The notes beneath the pieces were generated by a model, which was not told where the DNA came from, did no database searches, and saw only the letters and a list, made by a program, of their open reading frames with translations. This document shows positions 33,660 through 45,600 of a stretch of DNA of 64,000 bases, one piece after another. The translations under genes were made by a program, and so were the position numbers. Positions within the stretch are counted from its first letter, which is position 1; every line of letters begins with the position of its first letter. Source of the stretch: Owenia fusiformis (Eukaryota; Annelida; Polychaeta; Sabellida; Oweniidae); the NCBI GenBank assembly GCA_903813345.2, contig CAIIXF020000006.1, positions 13,210,348 to 13,274,347 of the forward strand, in the 5' to 3' direction.

Positions 33660-36600
33660 CTGTAAGTGAATGTAAAACATTTGAATAATTGCAATACTTC
33701 ATTTTTAAAGTGGGTAGTTGTTTTGTAGTTAACGCCTATTTTTACATGTCACAGTCAAGTGAGGGGTTGCATTTTAAACCATGGTCTGTTATTTAAAACT
33801 ATGTTATTTTAATCCTGGTGTATGTTGGCTAAACCTCTACTCCACCACACTCATTGGTCCACATGGCAGGATGAAACTAATTGGAGTTAGTATCATCCAA
33901 AATGGTGGACAAAATTTGTTTAATATGGGCAACTCTTCAATTACAGCTCAACCAAGTCTAGATTCCAAACATTTCGATATGACAACTAATGAAGTTCTTA
34001 TTATCAACTACAAAAAAATTCTCAAATATTCCCAAAATTGGAGAAATTAAAAAAAATTGTTTCTTCTTTTTTGTGTCATTCCAAGACCTGAGATAAAGAA
34101 CAGTTCTAACATTTATATGCTGTATCGTACCTGGGGATTTCCCATCATCTTGTTTGAGATTTCTTGCCTTGTGGATGACAACTGTTAACCTCTCTGCAGT
34201 AGATAGGTAGGCTAGCGAGAATAAAACGTCACCCAATTCTTGGCACTATAACAAAACAGCAAATATTTATATAAAAAATTGGCATGAAACCCAAACCGAT
34301 TACTTTAAATTGTGGTTATTATTCTTATGTCAGATTCATAACAAACAGAAATTTTCTATTGTTTTGTTATGGATTAGAGCAATTTTTTTTTTCTATTCAT
34401 CAAGTATAGAACCTCTTAAAAGAAAAAAAATGTCATGTCATTATAATTTCACACCCGTCTATACACACAATAACATTTAAATGCCCCCCGGCCAGAAATT
34501 CTTTCAAAATCATGCAGTTTTTCACCATTCTGAGCTTGTTTTCCGAGCGCATCTTTCACAAGTGATATTCCACAAATATAACCTTGTGAAAGTGTCACAT
34601 GCATTCACCGAAATTGGAATTAAACATTTGTTTTATTATTCACTGTTATATTTCTCACTCACATTATGGAATAACAACCATTGATGACTAATTAATCATG
34701 TACTTTTTGGATATACTGTATAAAATCAAAATTACAAAGTCGTGACTGGTGAATATAATTTGATATTCAACGGAAGTCACGCTTGTTATTTTTTAGTCCA
34801 TGTGGAACATGGACCAATCAGAGAGTGAGGAATATGACAGTGATATAATAATAAATATATATATTTCTATCTCACATAAAATAGTATACTGAAGCATATA
34901 AAAACAAAGGGCAGCATAGGGAATTCAGTGACCTTAACCCATCAATGGAAAACCCACTACCTCCAATTATAAACTAATGGAGATTTCAGCCATGAATGGA
35001 ATTGATTCTAAATGTCAACTCGATGCATTAACTCTCACTATTTGTATTATATTTCAAAGTCAAATGGTAATTACAAATTACCTGTTTTATCTTACATCTG
35101 ACTCTTAAAACCTTAAATGCTAAAAGCCAATTCTCGTTCAGTGGTTTTATCTTTACATATTATGAACCATATCTGTATGATATATCAATATCCTGAAAAT
35201 TACTTGTTCATGCCTTCCTCTAGTTTGACAAATTGAACCTTTTGTGACAGTTTGTGACTGAATTTACCAACTCTCCCCCACCTCCCTCCTATTATGCACC
35301 TCATTTTGCACTTCTGTGGCATATCAAATAAAGTTAGCTAAAATATGTCAACTGCAAAAAGATGATAAAACATTTGAGCCCACTTTTAAAAGCATAATTT
35401 AACAAATCTCCACCGGAATGTTATTATAAGTTAAATGCCACAACCCTTAGGAGCCTTGGGTATATTGCCAAAATATTCTCAGCAAGAGAAATTCCAAAAT
35501 AGAAATTACAATGTATTAACTCTTCAAAATTCAGTCCTGGTGTACATTGTGCCTGGATTTGGCATTTAGTAACATTCATTTTTCACTCATTCAAAAACTT
35601 GGCTTGATATTGCGTGATGACATTAGAGAGTTAATAAAATATATACAGGGTGTCCCAAAAGTAATAGGAGTCGGGATGGTATTTTGTTAATTCTTCACCA
35701 ATTACATTTTGATTTTCCCATTATATATTTTCATGTATTCTCACAATAAGTTCAAAGTTGAAAATATATGAAGCTTGTATTAGAGTTGCGGTTGCTAAAA
35801 TATTATGAGTTGTAAATAGAACTGTGAGTATATTAATCATAGTATCTTGGGTTTTAACCAAACAATCTATGGTCCCGATGTGCATTTTTAAATTTAAAAG
35901 GCAACAAGAAGATATATGATCCAATTTTGCCTCCCTTTCACTATTCCTCGTCTCTAATCTCTGCCACACCTATCCACTTTACTAGCATTTCACTACCTCA
36001 TTCCATCACTTTTCTCCCTATTCCATCACTTTACTTGGCCATTTTACACCCCCACAATATTTACTTCTCAAATATTACAAACCATCCCTTCTCCCCTCTA
36101 CTTACCCCCTTTTCCCTGAGATTGTCAGTATATGCTGAAATTCCTTTCCACAGTGTCACTTTCTCATTCAGATCTATATTCTTCAAGGCCAAGTGAACTT
36201 GTCCCATGACGTCATGTTGGGAAAACTGATCGTAGTCATAGAACAAGATCTCAAATGTTTTGTTTTTCATCTCCTTTGGATGAATGTCAAAAATAAATTC
36301 TTCATCGAACATTGGATTTCGAGTCTTTTTCTGCACTTTACTTTTAACACAAGTTCTTTTATCAGGTAAGATTGATAATGTACAATAGGGGTCGCCAGTG
36401 TGTGCTGTTTCCTTGGCAACCAGTTCCCGAGCTTGGATCAAGTGGACTGCAAGGAGACCCGTCTCCACATCATAACTCAATGAGAAGTTAACAGAACCCA
36501 AATTCTCTTCTGGGATACTTCCAAAGGAACTTTGTGTTGGGATGTCCTGAAGAAAAGATTATACATTTATCATTGAATTATCAGGTAATTATCAGACTTT

Positions 36601-39600
36601 TCTGGATGACCTTTTAATAAGAAGAGGTTAATTCTAACTAAACTAACATAAATAAAAAACATGATTGCATCTAAAGGTACTTGTTATTCTATAAATAACT
36701 CATCCCCTAGACAACTCATCCCTGGACAACTCATCCCTGGACAACTCATCCAGAAAGAAGATGAGAGTTTTACTGGCAACGTTTGACTGAAATCAAATAA
36801 TTTTGTGTCAATAAAGTGATAAATAATATTTTGAATGATCTATGGTGTATTTATTTAATATTTCTTTTCCAGAAAAACTTTACAATTTAGCTTCATGTGA
36901 TAAAGGATGAGTTGTCTAAGGGATGAGTTGTCCAGGAAATGCGTTGTCTAGGGAATGAACTGTCCAGGAGATGAGTTGTCTAGGGGATGAGTTTTCCGTA
37001 AGCAAATAAGAATAGGTAACATTTTTTGGCCCCTGTATCTCACCTCCTAATTTCTACTATTCTAAGAGTTCAATTGTTTATAGATGCCACTTACATTTTT
37101 ATCATACAAAGAGAAGTCAATTTTTGTGAAATCAATGGCATCCTGCATGGATGCACGTCGTCTTCCACTAGCACGTGGTGCCACCTGTTGGGACATATTT
37201 TGTAGCTGCACCGACTCTGGGAGTTTCTCCTGCGTCGCGGGCAAGTTGAACGTGAACTCTGTAGAAACAGAGGATCTACCCGAAGGAGGGGGTGTGTCTG
37301 CAAAACAAGAAATATAAATTTTATCAAATGTCTATGAAGTGATGGTCCCTTTGGCCATCAAACCATTATCTATGTGGAATGTTTTTTACGTAATCATGTG
37401 TTTGTTAAGTTATGTTTTTAGAGTAATTTTGTAGTATTGATCACAATAATTGTTTGACAGTTCAATTTTGCAAAATGTATTTTATAATATCCTGCATGTT
37501 TATTCTTTTTTATAGTTACATCCTTTTCTTGTCTGATTTTATTCTTAATAGAATCATATATGATACTTACAAAAAAGCAGTTTTATAAAATTGTTTGCCT
37601 TTACCATGTTATACATGTTTATTCCTAAGGTGCATAACAACAAGACTGACAAAAATTACTGAATCTACAGTTTATATTTTAAGTGATTATGTTGTCATGG
37701 AGATATTTAAATATTGATCTTAAGTTCATTGCCAACAAGACTGAGAGAATTACTGATTAACTTAGTCAGATGTTAGTTCACAATAATTGTCAAGCAACAA
37801 GGCAAATCAGACCCTATGTCAAGGATCTTTTATAGAAAATAATCATAACAAATACTAAAGAACAATGGTTTGGATATGTAAACACCTCATAGTTGAAAAT
37901 ATAATGAGCAGCTTTATAACCTCGTGGGCTTGGACAGTGACATAAATGATAATAAAAAGTTATAGGTCATCCAACAGGTGAAAAAAGCACAAGAAAAAGT
38001 AAAACATACGAAAACTGAGAGAAAAAGTAGCAAACATGTAAGCGACACAAACAAAACTTGTGACAAAGATAAACAAAATAAAATGAAGTCTTCCCTGACA
38101 TGATATAGACAGCTCATTAATTCAAATCATTAAGAATGCATCTCAGGTACACAATACTCGTTTACCAGATGATTTTCAACCGAAAACTTCACACATTGAT
38201 AATCCAAGATGGGGTAGATTTTCATAACATATTATATATAGCTGATGTCAAGAAGTGTTGAATGAAACAATGTCGTCCTTGAACAAGAATTCAACCAATA
38301 AAATAACAGAGGTGTGTCATTTAGTCACTTGGTACCTAGGCATATTATACCAAACAAATATAAAAAAATCCCCAGTAATAAGTAATTATTTTGTTTTATT
38401 GCTCAAGGATGACATTGGATCCTTCAAGCATTCTTAAATTTAGAAGTAATTTTCTTATTATTCTCATTTTGCTTCAATTATGGCAGATTTCGTGATAACC
38501 TTCAAACTAAACATCATCAAATGACGTACTACATACATATCATTTCTAAAAAAGAATATGCATATTAAATCACAAGACGTCGTATCATAACAGAATGTCA
38601 CCACCTGGTTAGGTATTGCAAATGGTTGCTATAGTCAGAGACATATTGTTACAGACAACAACTGCCAACATTGACACAGATCGCTGAAAATTAGTCTCAA
38701 GAAATCATGGCTAATAATAACATGTTACCGCTTCTTGGCAGTGACATAAAAATGAGAAATTATTATATTGTAAATCCAATAGGTAGCCAAATAGATCAAC
38801 TTTAATTTATCAAAAAAATATGCACCTGAATGATTCGTTGAACTTAATCTCCTGTTCTGCATTCTTTTTCCTTAAAATCTCACATAAGTAAATTAAAAAA
38901 ATCACTATGTATCCCCTGCCCCACCTTAATGACACATACATCCTCTGTATCCATTTATATGTTGTGTATGAGTAGAATTACACTAATGCAGTAGACATTG
39001 TTAGAATCCAGTATGTACCATTGTGGTAATCAGTTTCCCTCCTTTTTCCACTTTAACAATAGATAAGAGAGGATATGGTAAATTTGGATATGTACATTGT
39101 ACAGTAATGACAACAGCAACTGCAACTGTCAAGTCCAGACTTGCAGCTTACAAAATTCCCAATGAAAATTTAAAACACAATTGTCATGTTTTGAAATACA
39201 AAATAGAGTGAAAAAGAGTGAAAACAAGGAAAAAGCAAATAAATTTGTATTACACACTCCAACTTATATAACAATGCAAGAAAATTAAATTAGAACCTTT
39301 ATTCAAAGTTTTAAGAGAAATAATGTGAAATAGACATGGCCTGACAGAAGTTTTAGGTTAAGGTCTCTACTTATAGTTCATTGAACACCCATTGTATGAT
39401 ACTGACATGTTATTAACTGATAACTGATGTCATGGCAACAGAAACAACATACTTATGGACATCCAATGAATTAGATAGATAAAAGAACAAAAAGCTACAT
39501 AACCAATATAATCTTGTATCATTCATTGCACATATAAATGCTTTCACTGTCAACACCTCTAACTGTTATATAGCATTAGTAATTTTAGTATTAAAGGCAT

Positions 39601-42600
39601 TAACATGACAAAATGTCACCACCGAGTTGCTCACAATATTATTAGTTCAATCTTAAGTCAGATTTGAATTTCTGAAAACTTGTAGATGATTTTGAAAATA
39701 AAATTGGTCAATTTGAAGCAAGCTGAAAAAACACCTTTTTTGACCCTGAGAAGGTCATTGAAGGTACAATCTTAAATCTGAAATCAGATTTGAACTTCAG
39801 AGAATGTGTAGTTTATTTTGAAAAAGAAATTGGTAAATTTGAAGCAAGTTGAAAAATACCTTTTTGACCTTGAAAATGTCACTGAAGGTCAAATCTTAAA
39901 TATATAGTCAGATTTGAACTTCTGAAAACTTCTAGATGATTTGAAAAAAAATTTGGTCAATTTGAAGCACGTTGAAAAAATACCTTTTTGACCTTTTTTG
40001 ACCTTGAAAAGGTCACTGAAGGTCAAATCTTAAATATATAGTCAGATTTGAACTTCTGAAAACTTGTAGATGATTTTGAAAAAAAACTTAAGTTAGTCTT
40101 AACAGTATTTGTTAAGTTATTGGAAGTTTAAGAATTGTTACAGACACCAACCGCCGACCGCCAACCGCCGATCACCAACCGTCGTCACAAAAAAACAGAG
40201 ACAATTACAATATGTCACCACTTTTTGGTGGTGACATAATTATAGATCATCACACATTTATAAAAGGGAGATTTTTATTTTGACAAATCAATTTCACATT
40301 TATGGGTGAAGTTTCGGAATCTTCTATTTGTGTATAATAAGGTAAAATTGACATCTAAATTTCCTCAAAACGTATTAGTACACAGCTTGCCATATGAAAT
40401 ATCTTCCAAAGCAGTTACAATACAAGGATTTATATTGGCTGTTGTATATGCATTCTTTGAACAATCACTATAGTACTATCAATAGTAATGTTTTCAAAAA
40501 TCATTATAAACGGATTACTTTATCTCCAAGACAGTTTCAATAAACTCGATTTTATAAAACTCCCCTCAAAAATGGACTGATCCAGTTAACTCGCCGTGAG
40601 CCGCTATATTGTTTTTATACGGGAAGCTTAACCCTTTAAACCCATCAGCTCAGAATGGTCAAGTATCCAAACTTGACAAGTGATTTGTTAGTCACTTAGA
40701 CTGATTTAAAGGTTGGGGTCAAGTTGTCACTATACTTTTAGAAGAGTAAATTATAGTCTAAAAAAATAAAGATATGCGATAAACCTAAACCCCTTCAAGA
40801 TTTATTTGGGACTATATATTATCTAAATTTTTGCAAAACAACCCATTCACCGATAAAACCTCGAAACTAATGACCAAACCTTTACCTTGACCAATGATTT
40901 TATCCATAATAAATCATGTATTTTATTGAACATTCTTTTCATTAACCAAATTACAAAGTGAGCACTTGTTATTACATGCATGTATGAAATCTCAGATAAA
41001 AATATTAAATATATATAAATAAGATTTGAGAGACACTACATGAAAATTTAGTTTTGAAGAATATGTAAAGCCCTCCCTATGGAGAATAATACGTACATAT
41101 ACTACCTTCAAAATCATGATTCTGCCCAAGGAACCCAGGAATAAGACTCTTGGCACGTTGTTTGCATCGATTCGTTGGTGATGAATATGACGAATCATCG
41201 GAGATTGATGACCTTGCTCCTGAACTACGTACACTACCCCGGGGTGTCTCTTCAGAGATGGAAGATCGTGCCCCAATGCTACGAGAAGTGGTAGTTGTAT
41301 CCTCTGATAGACCAGATCTTGCCCCTGCACTTTTTGTGCTTCCTCTGTTGCTACGGATACTCTTTACACTAGTGATGGAGTGAATGGGCGTGTTCTGTTC
41401 AATCACCTGTAAAAATTAACAAAATGCCAATAATAGTATCTGGTTTTTAAGTAGAATTTAAATTAGGAAAAATTCTAATTCTGGGCCTGTTATTTGAAAC
41501 AATCACAAACTAGACAACAGCAACGCCAAAGCCTAACAAATCCCATCGAACAGCCATGGCTGACACGACAAAAATGGCGGACATTTTGGCCTTCTAACCT
41601 AAGTGTCATAAAATAGTACACCATACATATAAGTATTCAGATATCAAATATGAACAAAATCTCTCCTCTAGTTTTCAAGTTACAGTACAAATTGTGAAAT
41701 AGCATGTAAAGGCAGTCATTTTTCAAGATGGCTGCCATTTATTTTTAAATATCCACATTTCTAGCTTTACTAATGATTATGTTATGAATAACTTTTTCAC
41801 ATTTAAAACGTACTGCTGTTACAGTTTTAAAAACTGTAAAATCTCCACTAAAATGGCCACCATTCTTAAATAAGTAGCCATTTTGAAAATCGGCAGAACT
41901 TTTAGCCCCATAAGGCATATGTGTACAAAATATGAACAAAATCTGGCCAACAGTATTTGATTATCGCCTGAACAGACGGATGGACGGCCAGATGTATGGA
42001 TGGATGGACGGACTTCACTCGAATGGATAATAACAATCTGTTAAAATCACTTCACTGCATAGCCAAACAAAATATTTCAATTTTTCCACTGTGTGTAAAG
42101 GTAATTAATGAGATTAGATGTCCAGGGATTGAGTGGCCTAGAAGTTGAGTTGTCAAAGAGTTTTGAATTGCCCAGGGAGGAGTGGTCCAGGGTTGAGTTG
42201 TTCAGGGGTTGTGTTTTCAGAAGTTGAAGTATCAAGGGGATGAGTAGTTCATTTGCCAATTAACTTAGTGTCAAGGTCCATCTATATACATTGTTGCCTC
42301 CACATATTTCTAGCCTACATGTATTTCAAAACATCACATACCAATACTATTGTCCTTTTTTGCCTTTGTTGACATTTGAAAGCCTTTTCCTGCCTTTGTT
42401 AGTTGTCAGAGCAATTACGTAGGCAATATGCTGACTTTTAAATATAGCATAATAGACAAGATGCAAGTAGAAATGATCTTGATTTACGTCATTCAATATT
42501 CAAATTTAAGTCAAAGTGATGTCATATTTGAAATCTACTTGTAAAAGTAAATCTATAAATATGGTTTCGAAAATTGCTTATCAACTTTGAAAATTAAATA

Positions 42601-45600
42601 TTTTTGAAATTGTGACTTCTCGTTCTGGTTGATTCCCCATAGACCCCATGTTGCAAAACTTTGTTCGATGGGATAATTAAACAATAAATGCTAGATTTGC
42701 ATTTTCCTTCAGTGTGAAACTCCTGTATTCACCTATGGCATCTAATTATATAAAATGAACTAAACAAGTAACTATATATAGAAATGATTTGCGTGTTGCG
42801 GTAAGTCTTGATTCATGAAATCAAGATATTGACTTCTTCCTCATATGTATAGCATATATAAATATTTTCTTTTATTCTTTATTTCTACCCACACTTGTGA
42901 GTATAAAATAGTACATATACATACAATGATAATACAGTTTAGTTTAATTCATTACCACCAATAATCTTCATCAATTTAATTTAATAAACTCAGGGTTTGT
43001 CATGGGAAGTATCATTTAACATATATATTTTGAAACAGTATAAAAAATGGTACTTTTGTTTCACATATTTCTGCCAACAATGTAGTCTATTAAGCCTCCT
43101 TTGGTTGTCTATTGAGAAATTGCTCATTGCTCTAATTGATATGATTTGATTTGATCGGCACTAAAATGGCAGTCATTTTTAAATAAGCGGCCATTTTGAA
43201 TATCTTCTCCCCCATAGGGTATTTGTGTACAAAATATGAACAAAATCGTGCTCATGGTATTTAAGTTATCGCCTGGATGGATGCACTTACATTGATGACA
43301 TTTCAATCATTATATGGAGAATTAATTCTTCAAAGTGCCTTACAGATTTTATTGTCGTTCACCCATATCTAGTTTCCAATGTCTCCCTACTACATATTTC
43401 CTCAGGGAAAAGATATTTTAAAGATAAATTAATAATAAAGTCCCCATAAATAATAACATGGAAAGCCATTATTGACTTTTTAAAATAGCCCAAACCAAAA
43501 CCAGAACAACGGCAACGCCAAAGCGTAGCGAATCCCATCGAACAGAAATGGCTGGCATTTTTACAAATGAAGCGCAAATATCATAAAACAACACACCAGA
43601 AAGGCCACCATTTTCAAAATGGTTACTCACTAGTCAAGTTGTCATCAGAAGAAATAATATGCTTTTAAGTAGCCACCTCTAAAATTTTTTGAAAAATCGC
43701 ACACGTACTTGCAAAATAACACACGTAAAAATGGTGGCCATTTTTCAAAATGGCCGACTACTCCCCAAAGTTTTATTAGACAATGTGCCATGCTTATAGT
43801 ATTCACATACCAAATATGAACAAAATCGCTCTACTACTTTTCGAGTTATAGTAAAATACGTTAAAATGGCGGTCATTTTTCAAAATTGTTTTCAAAATGG
43901 CCGCCTTCTACCAAAAGTGTCATAGGACAGTGTGCCATGCTTATAGTGTTCACATACCAAATATGAACAAAATCGCTCCACTACTTTTCGAGTTATAGTA
44001 AAATACATTAAAATGGCGGCCATTTTTCAAAATTGTTTTCAAAATGGCCGCCTTCTACCAAAAGTGTCATAGGACAGAGTGCCATGCTTATAGTATTCAC
44101 ATACCAAATATGAACAAAATCGCTCCACTACTTTTCGAGTTATAGTAAAATACGTTAAAATGGCGGCCATTTTTCAAAATGGCCGCCTTCTACCAAAAGT
44201 GTCTTTAGACAGTGTGCAATGCTTATAGTATTCACACACCAAATATAAACAAAATCGCTCCACTATTTTTAGAGTTACAGCAAAAATCGTAAAATGACGA
44301 GTAAAGGCCGCCATTTTACAAGATGGCTGCCATGTGCTTTTTAATATCTACATTTGTAGCATTATTAATGTCCTTTATAATTTTTTTTACATTTAAAACA
44401 TATTGCTATTACAGTTTTACATATTGCACCTAAATTACTGTAAAATCGTCACTAGAATGGCCGCCATTTTGAAATGAGCGGCCATTTTGAAAATCGGCTT
44501 TCGAGCAGAACTTCTACCTCCATAGGGTATATGTGTACGAAATATGAACAAAATTGGACCAACGGTATTTGAGTTATTGCCCGGACGGACGGACGGACGG
44601 ACAGACGGACGGACGGACGGACGGACGTACGTACGGACGTAAGTACGGACGGACGGACGGACGGACGGACGGACGGAGGCATTCCCTATATCCCTCCGAA
44701 CTTCGTTCGATGGGATAATAAGGTAATTTTGGTGGACTTTTCAATATTTCAAAGAAAAAGATATAAGAACAAGACTTTCTCAACAAATCAACATACAAAT
44801 GTAAACTACCTCATGAGTTTTCCATATGAAAATATAATTCAATAGAACATTGTGTATATGGAACACCCTACTTACCAAAAATGTTCATATAGACAGGTGT
44901 TTTTTGTATAGATGGTTCATAAGCATGTGTCAATGAGACTTGATTCTTTTGTAAACTGTTGCATGGCCATGTAGCTAGGTGCTCATTAAAAAGTTGTTTC
45001 ATAAGGTTTTACTGTTTTTTTACATTGTGAATGTCCAGGGGATAAAACACTTTGATGCGGAAATTATTGTTTTACGCTGACATGTCTGGGAGGTAAAACG
45101 TTGATGCTGTAAATAAGTCAATAAGGCAAATTAATAACTCAAGATTAGGGTACTAGTATTTCAATTTTCCAATCTTGAACTGAACAATCTTATTAGATCA
45201 GAAACCAAATGTACTGAAGAATCATCAAAACAGAAAATAGAATATATTGACTAATAAACCCAAAAATCAAAACTGGAGATTGCCGATATTGTGGTAATAG
45301 CTTAGTTTGTGGCAAACACATTTCATAGATAGTCATTAATACAGGGTGTTCCAAAAGTAACAGGACTGGTGCTAGCATTTTGTCAATTCTGCACCGAGTG
45401 TCATCGTTGTCATCATTGTTGAAAAGTTTTTGAAAAAATTATGAAATGCAGGTCAACCTTGATAGGGGATGTACCAACTTTAAGCGTTTCTGTAAGAGTC
45501 TGTTTAACTTTCTGCGTGGAATGTTGCCCCAGGTATTGTGATGTCATGTTACCATAGCAGCGATAACTCTACCCAAGTTTCACAATTTTTGTCGAAACTT

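Noticed and set aside
33349-36546. The C2-domain segments as separate small genes with their own starts
   Set aside because: They have no ATG at the apparent starts (TTG only), and splice sites and phases join them into one synaptotagmin.
44452-44798. Ser-Val-Arg-Pro repeat frames on the minus strand, and Asp/Gly/Arg/Thr frames at 57226-57474
   Set aside because: They are translations of the GGAC microsatellite inside the composite elements.
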